Made by a program: the position numbers and the translations under genes | NCBI GenBank assembly: GCA_012959785.1 | Contig: DUCM01000018.1 | Span: 124,001 to 188,000 of the forward strand | Direction: 5' to 3' | DNA: 64,000 bases | Source of the DNA: Planctomycetota bacterium | Lineage (GTDB): Bacteria > Planctomycetota > UBA1135 > GCA-002686595 | Notes under the pieces: generated by a model | Told to the model about the DNA's origin: nothing | The model's input: the letters and a program-made list of their open reading frames with translations, nothing else | Database searches by the model: none | In this document: positions 28,063-37,079 of the stretch, piece by piece | Layout of the letters: each line of letters opens with the position of its first letter | How positions within the stretch are numbered: the first letter of the stretch is position 1

Positions 28063-29568
28063 ATGTTCCTTGCCCTCGCCGAAGACTCCATGCTTTGGGT
28101 TGCCCTCGAAAAGTTCGCGCCGATCGCCATCCTGCTGGTTGTCGTTGCCATCGTGATCGCTCGCTTGCCGCGGGTGGACCTTGGCAATGTGATCCACTCC
28201 GATGCCTACAGAAGGCGCCGGCTCTTGAATTGGCTGCCCTTGGGCTTGACCTACTCGTTCCTCTACATGGGGCGCTACAACATCAAGGTCAGCCAGCACG
28301 CCTTTGGCAACATGTTGAGCGCCGAGGGCATTCCCCTGATGGGCAATCAGGACTTCGCCGACATCTTCTTCTGGGGCACACTTGTCTACGGTTGCTCGTT
28401 CCTCTTGAACGGCCCGCTGACCGACAAGTTTGGCGGCAGAATCGCGATTCTCATCGGAGCCGGGGGAGCCTGCGTAGCCAACTTACTCTTGGGCCTGTGC
28501 ACCATATGGGTCTTAGAAGATGGAGACAGCGAACGCGGGCGCTGGGTCGCGGAGAACCTGGTGCTAGTTTTCTCTGTGCTCTATTCCGTCAACATGTACT
28601 TCCAGAGCTTTGGCGCCGTGGCCATCGTGAAGTGCAACTCCTCGTGGTTCCATGTGCGCGAGCGGGGCGTGTTTGGTGCCATCTTCGGTATTCTGATCTC
28701 GCTCGGGATCTACTTCGCCTTCGACTGGGGCTACATGATCCAGGAGGCCCTGCCATTGCAGTGGCTGTTCTTCATCCCTGCACTGGTTTTGGCGGGTTTC
28801 TGGGTCGTGGACTACAGAATCGTCAAGAACACCCCCGGCGAGGCCAACCATGACGACTTTGACACCGCGGATGCATCCTCAGGGGACGACGGGCCGGCGC
28901 TATCGGCTCTGGTGGTCTTTGGCAAGATGCTCTCCAATCCAATCATCGTCACCATCGCACTGATCGAGTTCTGCAGCGGCTTCTTGCGCCAGGCGATCAT
29001 GCAGTGGTTTCGGACCTTTGCCAGCCAGACCGATGGAGCCCTTGGTTTCAAGGACAGCTTCGTCTACGACAACTGGGGCATGTTGCTGTGTTGCGCGGGG
29101 ATCATGGGTGGCGTTTTTGCGGGCACGATTTCCGACCACCTCTTTCAGTCGCGGCGCGGGCCGGTGGCCGCTGTGCTCTATGGCCTGATGCTAATCAGTG
29201 CCGGAGCCCTTTGTTTCCTTTATGACAGCCCCATGGTTGGGCCCCTGGTGATCTTCATGAGCATGTGCGTTATTGGCGTACACGGCATGCTCTCGGGCAC
29301 GGCATCGATGGATTTTGGCGGCCGCCGCAATGTGGGCATAGCCGTGGGCATCATCGATGGCTTCGTTTATGCGGGCACGGCGACCATGTCGATCCTCTAT
29401 GGCTACCTCCTGCCCTCGGACACCGCCGGCTCCGATGGAGTGGTGCCTGCCGCGGACCCAGGCAACTGGCAGGCCTGGCCGATCTCGATGCTTCCCGTTG
29501 CCTTGATCGGTTTGCTGCTCGCCTGGCGCGTTTGGCACGCGCGGCCGAAAGCCGAGACGAGCAAGTAG
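28063..29568 (+). CDS. MFS transporter, organophosphate:Pi antiporter (GlpT/UhpT) type
   Basis: The protein (501 residues) has about 12 TM segments. An extra N-terminal TM (9-32) precedes the usual first helix. The GlpT-like first-loop motif is seen as Y-S-F-L-Y-M-G-R-Y-N-I-K-V-S, with the conserved arginine that binds phosphate, and N-G-P-L-T-D-K-F-G-G-R is the MFS loop 2-3 motif. A charged loop (about 250-285, D/E/S-rich) splits the two halves. OPA carriers exchange Pi for glycerol-3-phosphate or sugar phosphates. Being next to a HAD hydrolase fits a phosphorylated cargo. Confidence 0.85.
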   Translation: MFLALAEDSMLWVALEKFAPIAILLVVVAIVIARLPRVDLGNVIHSDAYRRRRLLNWLPLGLTYSFLYMGRYNIKVSQHAFGNMLSAEGIPLMGNQDFADIFFWGTLVYGCSFLLNGPLTDKFGGRIAILIGAGGACVANLLLGLCTIWVLEDGDSERGRWVAENLVLVFSVLYSVNMYFQSFGAVAIVKCNSSWFHVRERGVFGAIFGILISLGIYFAFDWGYMIQEALPLQWLFFIPALVLAGFWVVDYRIVKNTPGEANHDDFDTADASSGDDGPALSALVVFGKMLSNPIIVTIALIEFCSGFLRQAIMQWFRTFASQTDGALGFKDSFVYDNWGMLLCCAGIMGGVFAGTISDHLFQSRRGPVAAVLYGLMLISAGALCFLYDSPMVGPLVIFMSMCVIGVHGMLSGTASMDFGGRRNVGIAVGIIDGFVYAGTATMSILYGYLLPSDTAGSDGVVPAADPGNWQAWPISMLPVALIGLLLAWRVWHARPKAETSK

Positions 29569-29601
29569 GGCTGGCTTTCACATCACAGCCTCACACCGCG
29601 T

Positions 29602-29640
29602 TCAAAAAAAAGAGGGCGGCGCTCAAACGAGCGCCGCCCT
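29602..29640 (-). terminator. Rho-independent terminator for the minus-strand gene at 29694
   Basis: A perfect 11-bp GC-rich stem (29613-29623 with 29630-29640) has a 6-base loop. On the minus strand it is followed by a run of eight T (plus-strand a-tract 29604-29612). It lies in the 125-bp gap between two convergent genes. It could also stop plus-strand transcription, but without a T-run there. Confidence 0.88.
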
Positions 29641-29693
29641 GTTGGTTTGGAACCAGTTGTCAGGGGCCTTCTAAGAGGCCCGCGAGTCCAAAA

Positions 29694-31358
29694 TCACATA
29701 CCCCAGACGATCTCGACGGCGTTGGATAGGTTGAAACCGTTCAGGCAGGGGCTGAAGACCGGGTCGCGGTACCAGAACTGGTAGCGCTTGGTCTGGCCGG
29801 CCGAGACAGCGCCCTTGCTGGCGATGCCGATCGAAGTGACCGTGGTGCCCGCTCCGTCGACGAAGCCGACTTGCAGGCGAATGGTGCTGTTTCCGGCGCA
29901 GCGCAGGCCGTCACCGAAGGCGTTACCAAGTCCCGCGTTGACCGCGTTGTTGCCCTGGAAGAAGAGTCCCGGCTGGCCACTGACGGCGCCGGTGACGCCG
30001 AGGACAACCGTGTCGCCAGAGACGCTGTTGCTACCCGAGGCGCTCAGGGTAGCTCCCGAGCCCGTGGAGTTCTGGCAGCCCTGGCCGGCGGATCCGTGAT
30101 TGTTGCACGGGCAGGTCGTGCCCGAGCCGTCTCCGAAGCAGAAGGCAACACCGGTCGAAGGTCCGGGGGTGCCGGGGCCTTCGATGGGAGCGGTCAGAAG
30201 GCTGCCTGTGCCCGGTTCGAACAGCGTGAGCACACCAGTGCCAGCCACCGGGGCCGCGTTTGTGGTGAAGCCAAAGCTGTAGACCGTGGCCCAGTTGAGG
30301 GCGTTGGCGTTGGGGTTGACGGCAAAGGTCTGGGTGCAGGAAAACTTGATGCCGCCTGCGGGCTGGGTCATGACCCAGTCGGTGTTGTCCTGGACTTCGC
30401 CGCTGTGGTATAGCACATCGTTGAACCACACATTGCTGAGGCTCACGGCGCCCGCGGGGATCTCGAAGGACACCGCGCCCTGGGTCGAATTGAGGTTTTC
30501 GACGGCGTAGCTGTAGTCGAATGTCCCGTCGCCGTTGTCGGTCGCGGTGTAGCCCACATAGAAGTAGCCATGGCGGCCGCTGCCACCTTCGTTCGCGTTA
30601 GTCATGCCAACCAGGGTCACACTGGGATCCAGGTTGCGCCAACCGTGGAGGGCGGTTTCGCCCGCGTTGGTCGGGCCTCCGCCGCTGAGGTTTGACACCG
30701 ACAACACATTGATCAGGCGCCAACTCATGTTGTTGCCCGAGTTGCCGTTAGCCGCATCGTCCGCTGCCATGTAGCCGCCCTCGATCAGGTACTCAGCATT
30801 GGGGTTCTGCGACGGATCCATGTCGGAAACGGCGCATTGCAAGCGACCTCGAATCGTATTGTTGCCCGAGGGGCTCGGGTCCGGGTGGGTGTGGGAGCCA
30901 CTGACCGGATTGACGGTGTACTTGGGACCGCCGCCGCCACCATCATTCAGAGTGGCCCAGTAGGTGTCGGCGCAGCCGACGAAAAGCTGCGAGGCGCAGC
31001 CTGAGCCCGAACCGTTGCCACAGCCGCCCTCGCAGAGGGCGCAGAAGCCGTGTTTCAGCCAGGACTGGCCAAGTTGCTCAAAGCGGCCGTCCTTGAGCCG
31101 GAACATGTTCTGGCTGATGACAGGATGCGAGGTTCCACCGCTGTTCCAGGACAGCGAGCTCGAGCCGACATTGCACGACTGGGTAGCGAAGGAGTAGGCC
31201 GCGATTCCACCGTTCTGGCCGTAGTAGTGGAGGTCGTTTGAGTTGCCGCCGTCGAAGCCGATACGGAAGGCGATGACATCCGGGCCCTGAGCTGTCGTCA
31301 GGCTGGAGGTCAGGGCGGCTGCAACTGCCGCAAGGAGGATTGTCTTGTTCATCATCAA
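29694..31358 (-). CDS. Secreted protein with a conserved C-terminal surface domain (variant A)
   Basis: This 554-residue protein has a signal peptide (1-23). The N-terminal 390 residues are G/S/N-rich beta sequence with no family I recognise; a C-x-x-C-x-G-G-C-G-N stretch near 90-100 may form disulfides. A hinge F-C-F-G-D-G-S-G-T-T-C-P-C-N-N leads into a C-terminal domain of about 145 residues: G-L-F-F-Q-G-N-N, F-G-D-G-L-R-C-A-G-N, Y-Q-F-W-Y-R-D-P and N-L-S-N-A-V-E. A related domain ends the proteins at 37080 and 52189. Such repeated ends usually mediate sorting, anchoring or a common partner. Confidence 0.75.
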   Translation of the reverse strand: MMMNKTILLAAVAAALTSSLTTAQGPDVIAFRIGFDGGNSNDLHYYGQNGGIAAYSFATQSCNVGSSSLSWNSGGTSHPVISQNMFRLKDGRFEQLGQSWLKHGFCALCEGGCGNGSGSGCASQLFVGCADTYWATLNDGGGGGPKYTVNPVSGSHTHPDPSPSGNNTIRGRLQCAVSDMDPSQNPNAEYLIEGGYMAADDAANGNSGNNMSWRLINVLSVSNLSGGGPTNAGETALHGWRNLDPSVTLVGMTNANEGGSGRHGYFYVGYTATDNGDGTFDYSYAVENLNSTQGAVSFEIPAGAVSLSNVWFNDVLYHSGEVQDNTDWVMTQPAGGIKFSCTQTFAVNPNANALNWATVYSFGFTTNAAPVAGTGVLTLFEPGTGSLLTAPIEGPGTPGPSTGVAFCFGDGSGTTCPCNNHGSAGQGCQNSTGSGATLSASGSNSVSGDTVVLGVTGAVSGQPGLFFQGNNAVNAGLGNAFGDGLRCAGNSTIRLQVGFVDGAGTTVTSIGIASKGAVSAGQTKRYQFWYRDPVFSPCLNGFNLSNAVEIVWGM

Positions 31359-31560
31359 CTGGGTTCAGAGTTCTGGGGTCGAAAGAAGTCAGGTGTCCAA
31401 AGAGAATCTGGCGTGCTAGGGGCCTTCCCGGTGGGCCGCTGGGGGGCTTGCTAGGGGGCAGCCCGTGCCGAAGCGCGGGCCAATTACGATATGGAGCCTC
31501 TCGTTAGCTCCATTGTTCCACACAACCGGGAGTTTCCGCAACCCGAGAAGCCGTAGCAAG

Positions 31561-31590
31561 CGCCCTTCAGCGCCCTTCAGCGCCCTTCAG
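31561..31590. repeat. Triple tandem 10-bp repeat (cgcccttcag)
   Basis: Three perfect head-to-tail copies of cgcccttcag lie in the 280-bp gap between two minus-strand genes, about 200 bp upstream of the secreted protein at 31358. The 10-bp period is close to one helical turn, so repeated protein sites are possible; simple slippage is equally so. Otherwise I see no gene in 31359-31638. Confidence 0.6.
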
Positions 31591-31638
31591 GGGCACTCGC
31601 TGTTCTCAATTGTACCCGTTGCTGGACCCTTGGGGCCC

Positions 31639-33771
31639 CTATCGCGGCCCCCTATTCTCATCCAGAGCCTCCTGTAAGAGTTTAGCCCTGGCCAGGTGGG
31701 CCTCGGCTGCGCTCATCCGGCCCTCCCTTTGGGCGATCTGGGAGAGGGCAACCCAGGGCTCGGGGGCGGCGGGAGAGGCCAAACTGGCAGCCTGGGCGTG
31801 GGTCCGGGCGCGCTCCCAGCGTCCGAGCTCCATGTTGACGAGCGCCGTCTGCAACAGGAGATGAGTGTCGCCCGGCGTGTCCAGGATCAGCCGCTCGTAC
31901 TCCCGCGCACAATCCTCGGGGCGGCCGAGATCGTAGAAGTAGCTGCCCAAAAGATAACGGGCCTCGCGGTTGGTGGAGTCCGCGGTCAGGGCTTCTTCAA
32001 AAGCAGGCAGGGCTGCGGCTTCGTCTCCCAGGTCGCGGCTCCGCTTGGCGAGTTCCAGCCACAAGGACGAAGGCTCTTCGGCCACTTGGGTTCCCCGGCG
32101 CAGGGTTTCCAGGGCGAGAGCCTCGCGGCCATCGCTAGCCAACCACGAGGCGCGCAGGCGCCAACCCTCAGCGTCCTCCGGCGCGGCAGCGGTTTGGCGC
32201 TCGAACCAGGCCGCGGCTTCATCCACGCGACCGCGGGCGGCACAGAAGTTCGCCAGGCCGTTGAAGGCCGCGGCTTCGGCCGGGATCAGGCCCGTTGCCT
32301 TTTCGAGTTGAGCTTCGAAGGTCGCATCGTCATCGAGCAACAGGTGCAACCAGCCATCCATCATCGCCACCCGCCAAGCCTCCCGTGGGAAGAGGGCCAG
32401 GGGTGCCAGCGTGCGCAGACTTTCGATGTGTTCAATCGAATCCTGCGCGAGGGCTTGCTCTCTGCTGGTGAGTGGTCGCGGCGCGGAGAGCCAAGTGGTG
32501 ATCAACGGATACAGCTCGTCGTAGATCGACTCGGCCGCAGCGCGGTGGTGCTGCACTACGGCGCTGTGCGCGGTGAACAAAAGCCCCAGGATCCCCAGGC
32601 CGAGAAAGCCCCGGCCGGCCCGCGTCAACTGCCCGCCCGATTTCAATTCGAATTGTTGCAAGCGCACCCGTGGAGCGTAGCCAAGCCGCGCGAGTTGCAG
32701 AAAGCAGAAGCTGGCGATCCCCGCGATGGCCAGGCTGAAGAGGAACGGAATCGAGTCGTAGAGTCCGCGGAAGGTCACGAAGGTCCCTGCAAACAGGAGT
32801 GCCAGGGCCAACTCTTCACGCCACGAGTAGCTCGACCAGCGCACACCCTTGCACCACGCCAGAGCGCCCCTGAGCCGCGATGCCGGGCGCCTACGCGCGA
32901 GGACGGAGGGTTTGCCAAAGCCAAAATAGAGCGCGTCCTCGGGACACACGCTGACGCAGTCCAAACATTTCATGCAGCCCGCGTCGACCACCATGGAGAA
33001 CTCCCGCACCTCGGCGTGGACCTGCACATCGGAAGTGCAGGCCTGCGTGCAATGACCACAGCCCTTACAGGCGTCGGTAACGCGGATGCGCCCTGGTGCC
33101 AGACGGTCGAGGGCTCCGTAGAGCGCGCCGTAGGGACAGGCGTAGGCGCAAAAACCCTTGGCTCCCAAGAAATAGATGATGGAAAAACCCGCGATGACGA
33201 GCGTCAGGACGGCGATAGGCCAAGGTGGAAAGGTGTCCCAGAAACCGCTGGTCATGAGTTCCGCATGGGGCTCGGCGAATCCCTGGCCGTACCACCAGCG
33301 GTAAAGGGTGGGGAACAGGAACATGTAGAAGAAAGCCGCGAAGGGCACCAAGAGCAGGAGTCGTGCGCGCATGGGCCGGGGCCGCAGGCCCACGCGTCCC
33401 AGCATCCAAAAGCAAAGATCCTGTAGGGCGACCAGGTGGCAAGCCCAACCGCAGAAGAAGCGCCCGAAGATCAAGGTTGCCAAGGAGGAGATGGCGAAGA
33501 ACAAGAGCCCGGCGTTGATGACCGAGTTCTTCGAAAACTCCATGGCTTCCGACGGTTCGAGCGGGGAAAGCGTTTTGCCATTGAGCCACCAGTGCATTAC
33601 ATGGGCTGCGATGGCGATGTGTACTCCCACAAGCACCAGAGCCCGCCAGCGGGAGACCCGCGAGGGGCGCGGGCCGGGCGAGGCTGCGCCGGGAGGCATG
33701 CACGGCGTTCGCTTGGCGGTGGCGGGGTTGTTGTTCACGGGGCTGTTGTTTACGGAACTCGCAGGCGGCAT
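31639..33771 (-). CDS. CcoG/NapH-like polyferredoxin membrane protein fused to TPR repeats
   Basis: The protein has about 710 residues from ATG 33771; ATG 33699 is possible. Several TM helices come first with two C-x-x-x-C-P-type loops, F-F-C-G-W-A-C-H and G-F-C-A-Y-A-C-P-Y-G, typical of the NapH/CcoG/NosR group. Two ferredoxin [4Fe-4S] motifs follow: C-K-G-C-G-H-C-T-Q-A-C and C-M-K-C-L-D-C-V-S-V-C-P. A further TM pair leads to a C-terminal 250-residue region of tetratricopeptide repeats (for example A-A-W-F-E-R-Q-T-A-A-A-P-E-D-A-E-G-W). It probably moves electrons between the quinone pool or cytoplasm and a periplasmic oxidoreductase. The TPR tail is unusual for the family and may dock that partner. 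Confidence 0.82.
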   Translation of the reverse strand: MPPASSVNNSPVNNNPATAKRTPCMPPGAASPGPRPSRVSRWRALVLVGVHIAIAAHVMHWWLNGKTLSPLEPSEAMEFSKNSVINAGLLFFAISSLATLIFGRFFCGWACHLVALQDLCFWMLGRVGLRPRPMRARLLLLVPFAAFFYMFLFPTLYRWWYGQGFAEPHAELMTSGFWDTFPPWPIAVLTLVIAGFSIIYFLGAKGFCAYACPYGALYGALDRLAPGRIRVTDACKGCGHCTQACTSDVQVHAEVREFSMVVDAGCMKCLDCVSVCPEDALYFGFGKPSVLARRRPASRLRGALAWCKGVRWSSYSWREELALALLFAGTFVTFRGLYDSIPFLFSLAIAGIASFCFLQLARLGYAPRVRLQQFELKSGGQLTRAGRGFLGLGILGLLFTAHSAVVQHHRAAAESIYDELYPLITTWLSAPRPLTSREQALAQDSIEHIESLRTLAPLALFPREAWRVAMMDGWLHLLLDDDATFEAQLEKATGLIPAEAAAFNGLANFCAARGRVDEAAAWFERQTAAAPEDAEGWRLRASWLASDGREALALETLRRGTQVAEEPSSLWLELAKRSRDLGDEAAALPAFEEALTADSTNREARYLLGSYFYDLGRPEDCAREYERLILDTPGDTHLLLQTALVNMELGRWERARTHAQAASLASPAAPEPWVALSQIAQREGRMSAAEAHLARAKLLQEALDENRGPR

Positions 33772-33910
33772 GCCGACCCAGAGAGGATAGAAGCTCGGCC
33801 AGTCTCTGCGTAGCTTGGGGGCGAGATGCTGGGAGATCCCAAGTCCGTTCATGGTAGATTGGCACCGTGAGCACCGACGAGCGAGTATTCTTGCCCGCAA
33901 GCCAAGGGCT

Positions 33911-34669
33911 GTGAGCGCCAGCCTGCGATCCGACCGGGGCGTGGGCCTGCCCGTGGTCTATGTCCCCGGCATCGACGGCACGGGCGCCCTTCTATTGGGC
34001 CTCGAGGAGCGCATCGAGCGGAATAAGCGCCTGCTCACCATCCGCTACGACATGTCGCCCGAGCCAACACCGGGGTCCTACGAAGAGCTCGCGGCATCCG
34101 TTGCCGAGGTCATTCGCAGGGCTGGCGTCGAGCGCTGCTTGATTCTGGCCGAGTCCTTTGGCGGAGCGGTGGCCCTGCGACTGGCCGCTGATCACCCCGA
34201 AATCGTGGGGGGCTTGATGATCATCAACTCCTTCGCCTACTTCCCCGAGCGCATCAACATCGAATTCGCCCTGCGGATGACCCAGGTGATGCCAAACCCC
34301 ATTTTCCACTTTGCTCGGCTCTGGATCGCTCCCATGCGGCTTTTTGGCCAGCGCCGCGACCCGCAGGCCTTGCTGGACTTCCGCGCCTTGAAGGGTTCGG
34401 AGTTCGACGCGGGCTACTGCCGGCGCATGAAGATGATCAAGAATCTTGACATGCGCTCACGGCTAGCGCTCGTGAAGCAACCCACGGCCCTGTACGCTGG
34501 CGATGCGGACAAGATCGTCTCCTCGGTTGGGTGCCTGAGTGACATTAAGCGAGTGCTCTCCGACGCTACCCTCGAAATCATCCCTGGCGGAGGGCATCTG
34601 ATCCTGCCCCTCGCCGCCGAGCCCTGGGTGGAACGCATCGACGCCTTGGCGCTGCGGGCTGGTTTCTAG
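33911..34669 (+). CDS. Alpha/beta-hydrolase
   Basis: The protein has 252 residues from GTG 33911; an upstream ATG (33851) would overlap the divergent gene's leader. The order is alpha/beta-hydrolase: Y-V-P-G-I-D-G-T-G (oxyanion loop) near residue 20, the nucleophile elbow L-A-E-S-F-G-G-A-V-A (Ser about 80, G-x-S-x-G relaxed to A-E-S-F-G-G), Y-A-G-D-A-D-K-I-V (acid) and P-G-G-G-H-L-I (His). The triad is complete. The substrate is unknown; esterase, thioesterase or lipase activity is possible. Confidence 0.82.
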   Translation: MSASLRSDRGVGLPVVYVPGIDGTGALLLGLEERIERNKRLLTIRYDMSPEPTPGSYEELAASVAEVIRRAGVERCLILAESFGGAVALRLAADHPEIVGGLMIINSFAYFPERINIEFALRMTQVMPNPIFHFARLWIAPMRLFGQRRDPQALLDFRALKGSEFDAGYCRRMKMIKNLDMRSRLALVKQPTALYAGDADKIVSSVGCLSDIKRVLSDATLEIIPGGGHLILPLAAEPWVERIDALALRAGF

Positions 34670-34681
34670 CTCAAACAAAAA

Positions 34682-34711
34682 GCGCCCCTCGCACGGGAGT
34701 GCAAGAGGCGC
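34682..34711 (+). terminator. Probable terminator hairpin after the alpha/beta-hydrolase
   Basis: An imperfect stem (34682-34694 with 34699-34711, two mismatches, GGGA loop) lies 12 bp after the stop. An A-tract precedes it and no T-run follows on the plus strand, so it may act as a weak or Rho-assisted terminator. Confidence 0.4.
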
Positions 34712-35098
34712 GGTGTCCGTCACCAACGAGGGGGGCACGAGAAGTTTGGCGGCGGCTGGTTGCCTGGTTGTCCCGGCCGTGGAGGGACCGGGGCTCGGGC
34801 GCGACTGTCCACGCGCCAGCAGGCAGCTTGGATCGTGGCGGAGTCTCTTGTAGCCAGGCTGAGGAGGCCAGCTGATGAGGTTCTGCCGCGACAAAGGAGG
34901 AAAAAAGAGCGGATTGGTCGGCCCACAGAGCGGGGACCAGGCCTGGCTGCGGGTTGCGCCAGCGTTCCGGTTTTCGGCTCGGGGTCCCCCGACCTGAGCC
35001 TTTCCCCCAAAATTACGCTGTGCCCAAGAAGGTGCTGCCCTCCAAAAAAGGCCCTGACGGCAGGTCGCTCCAGATGAGGGCTGCTATGCTGCTTTCCC
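34712..35098. other. 387-bp intergenic stretch without a recognisable gene
   Basis: The open frames here are proline/arginine-rich shadows without ribosome sites. It must contain the promoter of the M48 protease gene at 35099. Nothing else is seen. Confidence 0.5.
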
Positions 35099-36343
35099 AT
35101 GAATGCCTACGCCTGGATTATCCTCGTCGCCCTGCTCGTGGAGTACGGCCTCAATCTGGTGGGTAATCGCCTCAATCTGAGTTCGTTGCAGCTCGCCCTG
35201 CCCGACGAATTCAGGGGCTCATTCGATGACGAGCGCTACACCAAGTCCCAGGACTACACCCGCACCAAGACTCGTTTCTCGATGGTCATGGCCAGCTTCG
35301 ATTTGGCGCTGCTGCTGGTTTTTTGGCTCTCTGGGGGCTTTGCCTGGCTCGACACATGGGCCCGCGGACTGGGTTTTGGGCCCCTGGGCAGCGGGCTCTC
35401 GTTCATTGGCCTCCTGGCCCTTGGGAGCCGCCTCATCGGCCTGCCCTCGACGCTATACGCGACCTTCGCCATCGAAGAGCGTTTTGGTTTCAACCGCACT
35501 ACCCTGAGCACTTTCTGGCAGGACCAAGTCAAGTCGCTGGTTCTCACCGTGCTCCTTGGTGGGCCGCTTCTGGCCGCGATTCTGTGGCTCTTCAACTCCC
35601 TCGGCGAGGGTGCCTGGCTTTGGTGCTGGGCCGTCACCACCCTCTTCACCCTGGTGGGCATGTTCCTGGCGCCAACCTGGATCATGCCACTCTTCAACAA
35701 GTTCACGCCCATCGAAGAGGGTGAACTCAAGGACGCCATCCTGGCCTACGCGCGCTCGGTTTCGTTTCCCCTCGAAGGCATTTTCGTCATCGACGGCTCC
35801 AAGCGCTCGTCCAAGGCCAACGCCTTCTTCACCGGCTTTGGCAAGAGCAAACGCATCGCCCTATTCGACACCTTGATCGAAGGCCAGAGCACCGCCGAGC
35901 TCGTAGCCGTCGTGGCTCACGAAATAGGGCACTACAAGCGCAAACACATCCTGAAAAGCCTGGCCATCGGTATCGCGCACTTCGGGGTATTGTTTTGGAT
36001 GCTTTCGTACTTCTTGCAGACCCCGGAGCTATTCGAGGCCTTTGGACTCGATGTGTCTGGTACGGAAGGCTTGCCGGTCTACGCGGGGCTCTTGTTTTTT
36101 GGTCTGCTTTTAACGCCCATCGAACTCGTGCTGTCGGTACTTATGAGCGCCTTCTCGCGCAAGAACGAATTCGAGGCTGATGCCTTCGCGGCCCAGACGA
36201 CAGCGTGCGCCGAAGATCTCATTTCGGCCCTCAAGAAACTCTCCCTTGAGAACCTTTCCAACCTCACACCCCACCCGTTCTATGTTTGGCTGCACCACAC
36301 CCATCCGCCGATTCTCGCTCGTATCGCCGCCCTGCGCAGTTAA
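35099..36343 (+). CDS. M48-family membrane metalloprotease (Ste24/CAAX-protease-like)
   Basis: This 414-residue integral membrane protein has the Ste24 layout: an N-terminal M48_N region with several TM helices, including the S-T-L-Y-A-T-F-A-I-E-E-R-F-G-F-N-R-T-T segment, then the catalytic domain. Zinc ligands are H-E-I-G-H (H274, E275, H278) and the distant glutamate in N-E-F-E-A-D-A-F-A. N-A-F-F-T-G-F-G-K lines the cleft. Bacterial Ste24 homologues act in membrane-protein quality control and clear jammed translocons. It is followed 3 bp later by a lipoprotein gene. Confidence 0.92.
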   Translation: MNAYAWIILVALLVEYGLNLVGNRLNLSSLQLALPDEFRGSFDDERYTKSQDYTRTKTRFSMVMASFDLALLLVFWLSGGFAWLDTWARGLGFGPLGSGLSFIGLLALGSRLIGLPSTLYATFAIEERFGFNRTTLSTFWQDQVKSLVLTVLLGGPLLAAILWLFNSLGEGAWLWCWAVTTLFTLVGMFLAPTWIMPLFNKFTPIEEGELKDAILAYARSVSFPLEGIFVIDGSKRSSKANAFFTGFGKSKRIALFDTLIEGQSTAELVAVVAHEIGHYKRKHILKSLAIGIAHFGVLFWMLSYFLQTPELFEAFGLDVSGTEGLPVYAGLLFFGLLLTPIELVLSVLMSAFSRKNEFEADAFAAQTTACAEDLISALKKLSLENLSNLTPHPFYVWLHHTHPPILARIAALRS

Positions 36344-36346
36344 CTC

Positions 36347-37060
36347 ATGAAACTGCTCCTGAGTGCTGCTCTGGCCCTCTTTCTCGGTGCTTGCCAAGCT
36401 CCCTCAAGAGCCGTCGAAATCCAATCCTGGGGCGAGCTGCGCACGGTGCTGCGCGAAGGCAAGACCGAGGGCCGGGTCGCTCTTGCGGCCGCTGCCGAGC
36501 CGGAGCTCTACGGCCTTGGAGCCGTGGCCGGTTTGCGCGGCGAGGTCTTGGTGAATGACGGGGTGGTTTGGGTTTCGTGTGCCACGGCACCCGATGCCGT
36601 GGGCCCCGCGCGCCAGCCCGAGGAGGGCGAAGAGGCCACCATCTTGATCCTGGCGAAGGTCTCCGAGTGGGCTACGAGTGAGCTCGGCGCCATGGCCAGC
36701 ATGGTGGACCTCGAGGCTGCCTTGCGCGCCGCTGGCGAAGCTGCCGGCTACGACACGACCAAGCCCTTTCCATTCCTCATCGAGGGCACGGCAGCAGGTT
36801 TGAGCCTGCATGTGCTCAACGGTGCCTGCCCCATGGCGAGCAACAATCCCGATCCCGAGCGCGCACCCTATGTGGCCGAGCTCGATCACACCCAGATCGC
36901 GCTCATGGGGTTTTACGCCGAGAACATGGCGGGCGTCATGACCCACCACGACAGCGCCCTGCATGTGCATGTCTTGACCACCGGTAGCCTGCCCGTGGTG
37001 GGGCATGTGGACGAGCTGCAACTCGTGCGAGGCGCACGCCTTCAGGTTCCCAGGCGCTAA
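36347..37060 (+). CDS. Acetolactate-decarboxylase-like lipoprotein
   Basis: The protein has 237 residues with a lipobox F-L-G-A-C at Cys16. The mature part resembles the alpha-acetolactate decarboxylase (AlsD/BudA) fold: G-L-G-A-V-A-G-L-R-G-E-V-L-V-N-D-G near the start, and late in the chain the metal-type triad L-H-V-H-V with V-V-G-H-V (as H-x-H and a third His in AlsD). AlsD enzymes are cytoplasmic or secreted Zn proteins making acetoin. A lipidated form on a membrane is unusual, so another reaction or a structural role is likely. It follows the M48 gene by 3 bp. Confidence 0.6.
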   Translation: MKLLLSAALALFLGACQAPSRAVEIQSWGELRTVLREGKTEGRVALAAAAEPELYGLGAVAGLRGEVLVNDGVVWVSCATAPDAVGPARQPEEGEEATILILAKVSEWATSELGAMASMVDLEAALRAAGEAAGYDTTKPFPFLIEGTAAGLSLHVLNGACPMASNNPDPERAPYVAELDHTQIALMGFYAENMAGVMTHHDSALHVHVLTTGSLPVVGHVDELQLVRGARLQVPRR

Positions 37061-37079
37061 CCCCCCTGGCCGATGGCAA

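Noticed and set aside
31696..33426. Long plus-strand frame (576 codons) opposite the polyferredoxin gene
   Set aside because: Antisense shadow of high-GC codons; no domain, no start signal.
34760..35077. Small open frame of about 105 codons before the M48 gene
   Set aside because: Arginine/proline-rich, no ribosome site and no recognisable fold.
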